Positions 42,176 through 54,600 of a stretch of DNA of 64,000 nt are shown in pieces. Source of the DNA: Strigamia acuminata. Taxonomy: Eukaryota > Arthropoda > Chilopoda > Geophilomorpha > Linotaeniidae. Position numbers and translations under genes: made by a program. The DNA lies in contig OX442314.1 of the NCBI GenBank assembly GCA_949358305.1, positions 12,393,060 to 12,457,059 on the forward strand, in the 5' to 3' direction. A model generated the notes under the pieces. It was given only the letters and a program-made list of their open reading frames with translations, was not told where the DNA came from and searched no databases. The stretch's first letter is position 1. Each line of letters starts with the position of its first letter.

Positions 42176-43352
42176 GACAAAAGAAGGAAAGGAAAAGCAT
42201 TTTAAAGTAAGCAAATCATCACATTTTAATGAAAGTCAGATAAACTTCCTGTTTACTAAATAAAGAAGATTCTCCGACTAAAGAGGAGCAGTTTGACAAG
42301 ATTAAGTTAAATCCGTGGGTCAGTTACCTGAAAATACCACAAGATTGTAATGGATATTGTCACGTATAATCCGTAAATTAGCCCCTAATATTACAGTGGA
42401 GGGGTCACATTGTGCACGTGGTGACCCGCAAAGGAGCAAACAGATTAAATGGGACTCATTTTAAGGGGGTTTACGTATTCATCAAAGTCAGTGAAGCGGA
42501 CTGGGAGCCGCTGCTCACACCGCAGCTTTCACTGATCTTGCAACGAAAGAGTGATGATGACGAGTTAAACGCGAACAGATGTGTCGCTTGGCAACCGACA
42601 AACACGCGGCTTCCCCTTATTAATAAGCGATGGTTTACAAATTTACAGAAAATTAAAATCAAAATATCATTTTACAGTTTTAGAAAGAAAGAAATAAAAA
42701 GAGGAACGAATTTTTACCTTGTCTGGGGACAAATTCAAGTAGATGGATAAATACGTAACGTCGAGTCCACTGATGTACGCATTTGTTTTGTAATGGCTTT
42801 CCAGGATGGCCAGTTGGAGACTGGTGAAAGGCACTCGAGGGTTTCGACTGAGTTTTCGTCGTCTTTTGGATATTTTTGCTGCAGCGGCAGCAGCATTAGC
42901 AACTGGAATGTAGACGAATGCAATAAAATTGTGAGTTTTGGCAAATTTTTGGACTTTTGCTCGAATATTATCAAGATTCTTTTAATTATGCAAGTGTCCC
43001 CTTGATTTCCCACGCGTGTGATCGAGGCCAAGTTTTATTTCCACTTTCACTTAGAACAAGACCCCAGTACTGGCAAGGCGCTCGTGTTGAAGCGAATTAA
43101 TGCGGAAAATGATTTAATTTGCTATTTCTATATTTAGTCATCACATATATTCTTACCTGGAAATGTCGGCATTTTCTCTTCACCGTCGTTTGATGATTTC
43201 GACGTTTCATCCGGTGCGTAAACGACTTTTTTGTCGTTTGATAGAATAGAATCTACGCTGAAATCAGTGTAGGTTGCGGGGGACTGATTTTGCACCTTCC
43301 TCGCGTGTACGTGTCCAGTCGAAGAGGTTCTGGCCACGTGCCAACAACTCAT
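41961..43352 (-). CDS. Msx-like ANTP-class homeobox transcription factor
   Basis: Sequence-specific nuclear transcription factor of 180 residues. Exons (- strand order): 43157-43352, 42718-42902, 41961-42122; phases agree. Exon 1 carries FSVDSIL (residues 31-37), an eh1 motif that in other homeoproteins recruits Groucho/TLE co-repressors. The homeodomain begins SRNPRVPFTSLQLAILESHY and continues to IKVWFQNRRARERRQKK, with the invariant W48, F49, N51 and R53 and Gln50. Pro4 and Pro7 (NPRVPF) resemble Msx (KPRTPF) and the Msx-like Msxlx group; I lean to Msxlx/Msx-related but cannot prove it without a tree. An intron interrupts the homeodomain between residues 44 and 45, a common position. The tail after the homeodomain is short (38 residues). 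The next gene upstream, AQR, is divergent. Confidence 0.93.
42131..42174. repeat. (AAAT)n microsatellite
   Basis: About ten AAAT/TAAA units starting just upstream (in gene sense) of the final homeobox exon's acceptor; on the coding strand it is a pyrimidine-poor TTTA run close to the 3' splice site. Confidence 0.85.
42583..42595. promoter_or_regulatory. X-box-like site in homeobox intron 2
   Basis: GTCGCT-T-GGCAAC, RFX half-sites with one-base spacing. Weak evidence alone; counted with the other sites. Confidence 0.25.
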
Positions 43353-44608
43353 GGTCCCGGTGTCATCTGATGGAATACGAGAGGGCTCAGCTCATGTCCT
43401 GGTTTAATCTCTTTTTATCTCTTATCTCCCTTATTTAAAGGGCCCCGTGTTCCTATTGAGGGGCCGGTGACTGTGTAATGACCCGTTGGTGGATGGTGAT
43501 CTGACACGACATACCCTAACTTGACTAAACAAACATTCGATGCAATTTGACATGGTTTTATTTCGGCTGTTTTAGTAGTAAAAAGCTGCAGCTTCCGCTT
43601 GCACATTCATCTTTGGATGTTTTATTGACACATTTTAAATTTATTTTATAGAAAATCAGCAGTAGGCGCATTCATACAGAAATTTAGCATTTTAAACAAC
43701 ATATTTGTCTCGATATCTAACTTGATAAATGGCGGCTGATTTAGTCTGTTTTCAGTCGTAGTGGGCAAGCGCACGACATTTATACACAAAACATGTTAAT
43801 TGCAAGTGAAACATGACTTTATGAATGGATCTACTCCTACTGTTTAATAAAATTATTCGATTTTTTACATTATTTCAAATTTCGCGCTTTCCTTGAGGAT
43901 GTTTCGGGCAGTGGAAGGTAACTCGATGGGAGAGATCGGGGCGTATGTGGAACATGTGGCCGAAGCAAGCTGGGTTTGCCATGTGGTCGGTTTTGATACT
44001 GTTGACAGTCGGTTTATTTCATAGTGAAAATGGAGCGCGAAGAGAGAAAAGATGGAATATCGCTATTAATGATTAATATGTGATTAATATAATTTAGTTT
44101 CAGTTTAATTTGGTGGTGTTCGTTTGAACTATGTGAGTTATGGGCGCACGATGGCACGCTCGAATTTTCTAGTCGTGATGCGCACGTAAGCAGTAAGTAA
44201 TCAATGTAAAATATAAAACCTAAAATTTTATTTTTTTAAAGGTTTTTCCGCCACACAGATTATCGTAGGAACAACAATGCTGGTTTGGTCAAACTTTCGT
44301 AGATGATAAAATTTTAAAAATAAAATAAAATAAAATAAAATAAAATTTAGCTTAAATAAAGTTACTCGCCTGAAAAACTGTGTTTCATGTTTCGTTTCAA
44401 ACACAACATGTGTTGTTGGAGTATTAATAACATATTTACTTCGTTGAATGAATTACGTAATTTGAATTTCGCGCGCTTATTTAATGCCGCGCTTTTGGAG
44501 GAACTGATGCATTTGACGGTAGAGGGCGTTAATACAAAATGTCGACGCCAAACGTTTAAAAACGTGCATTTTGTTGGTCATATTTCTCATTGAATCACTG
44601 AAAAGAAA
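43353..44608. other. Divergent intergenic region, homeobox gene / AQR
   Basis: About 1.25 kb between the start codons of two divergently oriented genes; it must hold both promoters. No ORF of interest. An AAAATAAAAT run lies at about 44315-44347. No clear TATA box identified. Confidence 0.5.
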
Positions 44609-47600
44609 ATGAAAATGACTGGTGGCAAAAGTAAAGTTTCAACGCCGACCGTGGAGCATATTACCGGAGACAAAATTACAGAGGTATGAGCTGTTGATTT
44701 AAACCTTGAAAAAATAATCTTTTGAACTTTTTAATGTGCCGGTTATGTGTATTTATGCCTAAAATGTTTTTACAGTTATCCGATAAATATTGGGCGCACC
44801 ACACAAAAAAAGAAAAGGTTGAGTTTAATCCCAATGTTGTGGACGAAATTTATTTATCCGAAATTCGAGGATCGAGGTAAGTCCAATGAAAACAAAGAAA
44901 TGTACGTCAAGAAATGTAACTATAATCGTTATTTTTGTTTGCAAATAGTTTCTCCATCCGACGAATTATGCTGCTAGAATTCAGCCAATATTTGGAAAAT
45001 TATCTTTGGCCTAACTACCACCCAAATGAAGTATCTGTGGCTCATATCATGTCCATCGTCATTATGGTGAATGAAAAATTCAGGGAACGAGTTCCAGCCT
45101 GGGAGGTATAACTTGTACACTTGTGGTTATTTTTTAATATTTATTTATCTATTAATTTTTTAAAAGGTTTTTATAAAGAAGCCCGATCATTTTTCGCATT
45201 TTTTTCATCAAGTCTTGGAAGCATTACAAGAAAAACCGGATAAATATTCCGTAAAGGAGCAGACGGCGCTTTTAGTCTATCTAAATCATTCCTTTAACAG
45301 CGTGGTAAACATCTCGAAACATTTATATTTATTTTTGCGTGTTTTTGAGAGATTTTAATGATTTGTTTTGTATTATTTTAATTTAATACAGGAAGTCGAT
45401 TTAATAAGAGATCAAATCCAGCATTTGATATCGCCTGCGATGTGGATGTCTTTACTGGAGGGTCGTAGAGAACAAGAATTTAAAAATGTACCCAAGTTGA
45501 AAAAGTTTTGGAGAAATCTTAAAAAGAAAGATGCTCAAGCCGACGAACAAACTTTGGCAAAACAAAACTTCGAAAGGAATTTTTTGTATAATTTAATGCA
45601 AAAGTTCTTTCTGCACTTGGATGAAATACCAGAAAAAGGTACAAAAACCATTTTAATTCTGTTATTATTATTTTTTTTTTTAAATTTAAATTTAAATTGA
45701 ATTTTCTAGGCGATGTAAACATGGATGTGGTTCATTTCTGCGAACGGTGCCTCGAGTTGATAATCGACTTGGAAGCATTACTCACCACGCGCAGATTTTT
45801 CAACACGCTTCTTGACGATTGTCATTTAGTAGTGAAATGTAACATGTCCAATTTGATCCAGAGAGACGAAGGACGATTGTTTTCTCAGTTATTGGAAATG
45901 CTCAAGTTTTATGCCCGGTTTGAAATCAATGATCAAACTGGTGAAGCATTAAGTGATCACGACATGACTGACGTTCATTACAAACAAATTACATCGTTAC
46001 AGGTAAAAAAAAATGAGATAAAATAAGATGAAAATTTTTTTTATTTATTTTTATAATTAAACTTATTATTGTAGATAGCGGCATTCAAGCACTTTCCCGA
46101 ATTGAACAGTTTTTCCCTTGCAAACGTTGCGAGTATCGATAAAAGAGAAAGTCTGTTGAAAATTTTTTCAAACCTCAGGTAATTAATTGAGTGCGTAGTC
46201 GAAAGAGGTTTAATAATTTCGTTTCTTGTTGTTTTTAGTGCCAGCAAGGTGCAAGAAATTGCCGCGTATTTGAATTTAGTCCCATCAGCGGATCAAGACA
46301 AAGAAAAGACTTTCCTAAAGGATTTTCTAACGGAAATATTAGTACGTATATAAATACACATACTAAATGTTAGTCTTTGATATTAATTGCCTAATTTCGT
46401 ATTCTTCAGATATACAGACATGAACGAAGAGCTTCTCAATTAGAAGCGTTGAATGAAATGCCTTTATATCCGACCGAGGATATCATTTGGGATGAGAACG
46501 TCGTTCCCATGGATTACTTTTCCGGCGAAGGTAAAATCTTAATGCTAAATAGTTGTGAATTGTAGAATAAAACAGTTTTTGACGCTTTATTTCAGGTTGT
46601 TTGGCTCTCCCGAAATTGAACTTGCAGTTTCTTACATTACACGATTATTTATTGAGGAATTTTAATTTATTCCAACTCGAGTCAACATGTAATGTCCTTT
46701 ACAGTAATATCTAGACTTTGAGTCAATGTAATCAAATTTTTTATGCACTTTCTAGACGAAATTCGACAGGACGTGGAGGATTCAGTGCGGAGATTGAAAC
46801 CTTGGCTGAGCGAAGAAGAAAAGAACGTTTTTGGTGGTTGGGCAAGAATGGCGCAGCCAATTACAAATTTTACCATCGTCGAAGTAAGATTATGAATTAT
46901 TACAAAAACTAATTACGGTAACTAATCTTCTAATGGCGATATGTTTTTCTAGGTCGCTAAACCAAACATTGGGGAAAAACAACCGTCGCGAGTACGGGCA
47001 GACGTAACTGTTCATCTGAACGTTCGTTACGAAATCAAGCAGGAGTGGGAAGCTTTGAGGAAACACGATGTGTGTTTTTTAATCACTGTACGTCCTCGTC
47101 TCGGCGTGGGCTCTCAATTTAAATCGCACGAGAATTTCATTCAGCAAGTTGGTCTAACTTACGTCCGAGGATGCGAAATCGAAGGATTACTCGACCATAA
47201 TGGCAGAATTATTGAAGAGGGTCCGGAACCGAAGCCCGACTTGATCGGAGACAACAGAACGTTTAGAATTTGGCTCGATTCGAATCAGTATCGAGCAGAT
47301 ATGGACGAATTAAATCGTGGTGGAGAAGTGAGTGAAGAAAATTAAATTTAGAAAAATGTTATTTATTTATACTTTTAATTATTTTTTTAGGATATTTATG
47401 AAACATTCAACATTTTAATGCGTCGGAAACCAAAGGAAAATAATTTTAAAGCCGTTTTAGAGACGATTAGGGATTTGATGAACACTAATTGTGTGGTTCC
47501 CGAATGGTTACACGACATCATTTTGGGATACGGTAATCCAGCTGCTGCGCATTATTCAAAGTATATAATTTATCTCGATTATATTTTGATGTTCAATTTA

Positions 47601-50585
47601 GTAAATTTTTTTTTTGTGTTGTTTCAGTATGCCTAATCAAATCGCCACTTTGGATTTTAACGACACGTTTTTGGATATTGATCATTTAAAGGCTTCGTTT
47701 CCTGACCACGAAATTGAAACGAATGGCGAAACCGGCAAATTATTTCCGCCTTTCCGGTAATTGTTTATTTAAAAAATAAAAATAACCTTTTAATTTTTTT
47801 TTTTTTACGATTTTAGTTTAACATTTAAAGAGGTGGGAAAAAAGAAAACTGAAAATGAAAATTCAACTCGAGAGAAGAATGTGATTGTAGCCGTATCTCA
47901 CGTTATTCCTAATCGTGGGCCATACCCTTACAACCAACCCAAAAAGTATAATATAAAATAAAAAATACGCGGCAAAAACACTCTAATTCATATATTTTTC
48001 ATTTTGCGCAGGAATTGTGTTCAGTTCACCCCAACTCAAGTCGAGGCAATACGAGCAGGAATGCAACCCGGCTTGACGATGGTCGTGGGACCCCCTGGTA
48101 CAGGCAAAACTGACGTTGCCGTCCAAATTATTTCGAATATTTATCACAGCTTCCCTGAACAACGCACTCTAATTGTAACTCACTCGAATCAGGTGAATAT
48201 TTACTTAAAAAACTACTCAAAACGAGAAATTATAATTTTTATTTTCATTCTTAGGCTTTAAATCAACTGTTTGAAAAAATAATGGCGTTGGATATCGACG
48301 AAAGACATTTACTGCGTCTTGGCCACGGTGAAGAAGCTCTTGAGACTGAAAAAGATTTTAGTCGGTAAAAAATAGCGATTTTATTGATTTTAATTGATTT
48401 TTATTAACATTCGTAATTTTGTTTACAGATATGGACGTGTGAATTATGTTTTGGCGAAGCGGTTAGAGCTTCTGCAAGAAGTACAGAGACTTCAAGAGAG
48501 CTTGGACGTTCCTGGCGACGTATCTTACACTTGCGAAACTGCGGGACACTTTTTCCTGTACCAAGTAATTGATAAAGATATTGAGAAATTGAGAAAATAA
48601 ATTTTAAAACTTTACAATTTAATATTTATCAGGTTTTAGCACGTTGGGAAGCGTTTGTAAACAAACTTAAAAAGTCCAAGACGAGTGAAACTATCGTCGA
48701 GAATTTTCCATTCCCAAGGTTCTTCGACACTGCCCCGCAACCGATTTTCAAGGGACAATCGTATAAAGAAGACATGGACATTGCTGAAGGATGTTTTCGA
48801 CACATCAGAAAGATTTTCACTCAGCTGGAAGTAAACACACAATACATATTTATAACGTTTAATCCGATTTTTAATCAAATTTTCAATTATTCAAGGAATT
48901 TCGGGCGTTTGAACTCCTGCGAAGCGGGATCGATCGATCGCGTTATTTGTTGGTGCGGGAAGCCAAAATAATCGCCATGACGTGCACGCATGCTGCTCTA
49001 AAGCGAAAAGAATTAGTTGAATTAGGATTTAAAGTAAAAAAAATTATTTAATACAGCAAAGAAACGACTAGAAAAATTGTTTTTATTTTTATTTTATTTT
49101 TTTCAGTACGACAATATTTTGATGGAAGAAGCAGCGCAGATTTTAGAGATTGAAACATTTATTCCACTTTTACTCCAAGTAAATCGGAAAATAATTAAAT
49201 TTAGCATTGTTTGCAACCATTTTTATTTAAAAATAGAACCCCGAAGATGGATTTAGTCGATTAAAACGATGGATTATGATCGGAGACCACCACCAGCTGC
49301 CTCCAGTCATTAAAAACATGGCTTTCCAGAAGTATTCTAACATGGAACAATCTTTATTTACACGATTCGTGCGTTTGGGCGTTCCAACAATCGATTTGGA
49401 TGCTCAAGGACGAGCAAGACCAAGGTTCAGTGTGCTAAAAACGTTTTAATTTCTTGTTGATGTTAATTTTACTGGTTGTTATTCAACAAATAGTATTTGC
49501 ACCTTATACAATTGGCGGTACAAGAAGTTGGGAAATTTACCCCATGTAAACACGTGGCCCGAATATTGTATGGCGAATGCCGGCTTCGCATTTGATTACC
49601 AACTCGTCAATGTCGATGACTTTAATGGTGTCGGGGAAACCGAACCGATTGCTTATTTTTATCAGGTCAGTTTAAATTAGTGCGTTGTTGATTTTTCAAT
49701 ACATTTATTTTATATTTCTGCAATAGAATCTTGCCGAAGCGGAATACTTAGTAGCGGTTTACACTTACATGCGTCTTCTCGGGTACCCGGCCGAAAAAAT
49801 TACAATATTAACGACGTACAACGGGCAGAAATTGTTAATTCGAGACGTTATTAAGGAAAAATGCGAACAGAATCCACTCATTGGCAGACCATATAAAGTA
49901 TAAATTTGTTTTTTTAAATAATTATATTTTTTTTATATTAATTTTTTGGAATTATGATTGCAGGTAACAACTGTGGATAAATATCAAGGACAACAAAATG
50001 ATTTCATTCTTTTGAGTCTTGTGAGGACGAAAGCAGTTGGTCATTTGAGAGACGTGCGGCGTTTAATTGTTGCCATGTCGCGAGCTCGATTGGGACTTTA
50101 CGTTTTTGCGCGGGTGTCGCTTTTCAAGAATTGCTTCGAGTTGACGCCCGCTTTTAATTTGGTAAATTTTATTTTTTATGAATGAAGAAACGAATAAACG
50201 ATTGATTTTTTTTTTTTTGCAGTTGATGCAGCGGCCATTGAATTTACATTTGCTGCCACAAGAAATGTATCAAACTACTCGTCAAGCGGCGGTTGTTTGT
50301 GAAAATCCAGTAGTTATTAATGATTTAACACACATGGCAGCGTTTGTTCTCGAGTTATATCAGCATAAACTACAAATGTTGCAAGCTAACATGGAAGTAA
50401 GATATTTTAGAGTTGGAAAATGGGTTTTATTTGTAAATTAATTGGTTTTTATACAGGCGCAGAGATTGGTTACGATTCAAGCGAGGGAAGAAAGCGAAGC
50501 TAAGGCACAAAATGAAGAGGAAAAAATGGAAATTGGTGATGAAGATGAGGACGACGACGATGATGACGACAATGATGATAATTGA
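44609..50585 (+). CDS. AQR: Aquarius, intron-binding spliceosomal RNA helicase
   Basis: Superfamily 1 helicase that binds introns upstream of the branch site within the spliceosome. 27 exons, 1,409 residues: 44609-44683, 44776-44876, 44949-45105, 45167-45304, 45392-45638, 45710-46002, 46075-46178, 46239-46341, 46410-46530, 46596-46688, 46756-46883, 46953-47327, 47391-47560, 47628-47756, 47817-47945, 48012-48192, 48255-48364, 48429-48564, 48633-48830, 48896-49033, 49107-49178, 49237-49424, 49494-49665, 49727-49897, 49964-50161, 50223-50396, 50457-50585. Total coding length divides by three. Seen: the N-terminal Aquarius scaffold ([34 protein letters not shown]), Walker A GPPGTGKT, motif II MEEAAQ, motif [24 protein letters not shown] and [18 protein letters not shown]. 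Introns are mostly 55-95 bp. The C-terminus ends in an acidic Asp-rich tail and is shorter than the vertebrate tail. Confidence 0.98.
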
Positions 50586-51651
50586 AAAATACAGATAGGA
50601 TTTCTGAGTTTAATCTTTTTGTAATAATTTCATTAATCATATAAAAATAAAATTTTAAAAGTTTAAATAACAGCGCCGTTGGGTGTTGAAAGTGTGTAAC
50701 CGAAATACCGTGGGGGATTGGAAACAGTACGTGTACGAAAATAAGTCTTTCTTCGTGGAAATAAGTTGTTTTTTCATGTTGAAATAAAACCAAGAGTCGA
50801 TGTCATAAACTGAGTGAAGATGAGTTAAATTCAAGCAAAAGAATTCCTCATAAATAAAAAATAAATAAATACAATAATTGTCAAATTCAACTTCGGCAAA
50901 TAAAAAAACCACAATAAACGTTCGAAAATGATGGTAAAAAGGAGGTAAATCGCGATGATATTTTTAAATCGACGCGTATTTGTTGCTGGCACAATTTGTA
51001 TTTTCATTTTTCACAACTAGGGTGCAGCAGCCATTTTAATTAGATGATACGCCAATTTTGAATTACGTGAACTGTACTCGTCTCGCTTTCTTATCTCTTG
51101 ATAAAAACATGGACCCAAAGCATGAAAATACGGACATAACAAACGCAACAGGTGATAAAATAAAAGTACCGTAGTTGAAAACACCAACGCGAACATCAGG
51201 AAGGAATTCACCGAACACGTGTAAATATACATTTGTCTTTTGTTTAAAATTGTCTTTATTTATAAATCGATTTTGATTCAAAAATTAGTTGCAAGTCAAA
51301 CCAAAGGAGTCGGAAATTAAGGTTGAAAAATAAATAAATAAAATGGAAGAGTCGTGAAGATGATGACAGGACGAAGACATTCAAAAAAGTAGGAACAATA
51401 TTTTTTTTTTTTTTTTGATTTTGCTTTGTTTATAAGACGTTACAAAATTTTAAGAGGCATGTGTTTGCAAAACAAGGAATAACTTCTTTTTTTTTTATGG
51501 AAAAAGAAAACAAAACGAACAGTCCCAATCCAAATATTCTTAAATGATTATTTTTTCCCTTCCTCTCCACATGTTACATGAAAAATGTGTGGATAAACAT
51601 TTTAAGTAACACTGGCATAAACAATTAAAAAATTGAATGGGTTTTAACTTG
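50586..51651. other. Convergent 3' flank between AQR and RyR
   Basis: About 1.07 kb with both 3' UTRs and no ORF of interest; T-rich runs at about 51401-51417. A candidate AATAAA for RyR on the - strand lies at 51255-51260, about 390 bp after its stop. Confidence 0.5.
50646..50651 (+). terminator. Candidate poly(A) signal of AQR
   Basis: AATAAA 61 bp after the AQR stop codon, followed by a GT-rich stretch (TTGGGTGTTG, GTGTGT). Confidence 0.55.
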
Positions 51652-54600
51652 TTAGCCGGCATTGACCAATTCGTCTTCATATTGTTTTCTAAAGCAGTCT
51701 CCAACTGGGAAGAAATCCCATAACCGTTTTTGATACATTTCCCAAACGTACGTTTCCTGACCAGTATATTCCGTATCGGGTTTGTTGATCAAATGCATTA
51801 AGAAAAACCTATAAAACAAATAATAGAAACAAATGTAATATACAAAAATTGGTAACTTTAGAGTCATTGCAATTAATTCAAAACTTCGGGGCGGAGATAC
51901 TTAAAATTGCTTTTCGCAATCTGTAGATGCATTCCAAAACTCCCGTTTCAGCCGTGTCGTGTTATCAGTTATGACGTCACATGCGGCTAACACGGCTGAA
52001 ACGAAAACGTGTATTAAAACACATTTTAGCAGACACGATTTGGGTGTTAGGGCTGCCTTCGATGGTGCTTGGAATTTGGCGCGATTGTTGATGTGAATTC
52101 GTCAGCTGTTAAAAACCTAGCCATTTTCCGTCCACAAATAAATAAAATTAGTCAAAATTCGAATATTTTATAAATATTTTTAAATTTTTTAAAAATATTT
52201 CATAAAACGAAATTGCTAAAACGAGGGCAAAATATTTTTTTGTTTTGACGTTCCTAAACAGGCCTAAAACGACCATAAAACGACACGGAACGGAAATGCC
52301 TAAAACGCCTAACACTGCGTTTTGGAATGCACCTTGTGTTTCAAAGTTGGCGTGAACTAGGGAAAACGGGCATTCAGTCTGCAGGGACATTTGATAATGA
52401 TAAGCGTGAAGAATACAAATACGTACATGTAATTTGCTAAATTGTGTTCAACGAGAACATGTGTTTCGAATCCGTGCGGGACTTTATCCAAATATTCCTT
52501 GTTTATTCCACATATGAAACAAGAGGACTGAAAAAGAAATCAAACTTTTAGTATTTGTAAAATTTCTGTGAAGGTTTTTTTGAATTTGAGATGTTTAATT
52601 ACTGACTTCTAAATTTTCATTGACGCTCTCAAGTTGATCTCTCAATTCACCAAATGCATCAATGATCAAACCTAAAAGACAAGGAAATTAAATTGAAAAA
52701 TTGAAAAGAAAAGGAAATGTCGGTTACCTTGAATGATGGCCAATAAAATAACAATGACAAAGAAGAAAAATGTTATATCAAATAAGATCCGAAAACCTTC
52801 GTAGTCGTCCCCATCTGGTGGTTCGATTTCATCACCGATACCACCGCCAGCTCTCACACCTTTGTACAAGTGGAAGACAAAACACTAAAATTGACCAGAA
52901 AAACATAAATGAGAATAATAATAATAATAATAATAAATTTGGATTGTGCAATTACAGTTCCCATGTCATGGCATTTTTTTGCCACTTCTTCATCTTCCTC
53001 TTGAATGTAAAACTTTCTGAAGAAATTGAATGCTATTACCGTGTAAATGTACACAATTATAATGAGTAACATGACTGTCAGCACCAACTGTTAAAATAAA
53101 CATTTTACAATGAGAAAAAATAAATTGTTTTTCTATAGAAATTGTTTACTTGTTTGCCATTGTGTGTTACTGATTGCAAAATGGTTTTCAATGTTTTAAA
53201 TGCAACTGCAACGTCCAAGAGATGAGCGGCGAAGAAGAAATGGTTGAAATTACCAAGAACGGAAAACGTAAAATACCAAAGTTGATAAAGAAAGGCCTGT
53301 AAATTAACAAAAGAAATAAGTTCAGAAACAACAGTGTAGAAGCCTAGAAGGAATAGAAATTTACATTATCAGTAATGGTTACACCGATTTTCCACATTTG
53401 ATAGCGCCAATCAATACTCGCCAAACTAGAAAAAACGAATGTAAAATCAGATAAAACAAAGTGACGTTTTTAAATGAAAGTGGCTAAGTTTCAACTTTAA
53501 CTTACAATCCAAGAAATCCTTTAGCTCCACCATCTTTGCCTAACCCGAATGATCCACTTTTCTCCATTCCCAATAAATTACTAATGGCGTCGAAGTCGTA
53601 GTTTTCGCTGTATTTCTGCCGCACCTGAAAATAATGAAAATAGTTGTATAGGAAATTGGTGCGGAGACACACACTCACTAAGAACAGAGACTTGCTTACC
53701 TTTTTCTTCACAAATTTATCCCAATAATTGACGGGGAACGACCTGGCACTTATAACTAGCTTGTCCCAATGACTTCTTATGTCGTCTTCAGCTGGTTGGT
53801 CACCAATCCAAAGACCTTCGAATTCTAGTTTGCGAGCAATTTCTTTCTCTCGTTTGAACAGTCCCAAAGGAACTTTAAGGTTGTAATAAGCCACCAACAT
53901 GCAGAATGCAATGAAGGCGTGAAGGAAACCGAGAAGTTTCATCAAAGGTTCTAAGTAGAACACTTTATCTGCCACAGTAACCCATTCTTCAAGATCTTCA
54001 ATACCGCCACCGTCGTCGTCGTCTCCGGTGCCATTGCCATTGCCGTTGCCATTTCCATCACTCAAGTCTTCGGCTGAAGTTGCATTCAGTTCGAGGCCAA
54101 GATCTTCGAGTCCAGAACTGCCAATTATTTCACCAGAGTCGCCACCATTTCCACCATTTCCATCATCGTCATCGGCGAGAGATGACACCTAATGACAAAA
54201 TATTCCAATTTTTGAAGACTTTGAAGACTTGTGTTTCCACCTTTAGGGGGGGGGATAACTATTTTTACCTTGTAAAATAAGAGTAGAAAATTGATTGTGA
54301 ATGCTAAAATAAGGGCGAGGTATTTGAGATTGTAAAAATGTCTTGCTAAGAAACCCTAAGAAATAGAAAAGATTTTTTTTAATAATTCCAAATCGACTAT
54401 CACACCTTGTAATTTTACATACCACAATCTTCTTGCTAATATCGGCAACGTCTAGTTTGGGGACTGATACTGTAGGTTTGGTTTCTTCAACAGGAGTGGG
54501 TTGACGCTTTGGACGTGGGGGAGGAGGTGCAGCAACTGGTTTTGGTTTCGGTTCCGGAGCGGTACTAAATGATGGTAATTCCATTAAATAAATGCACGAA

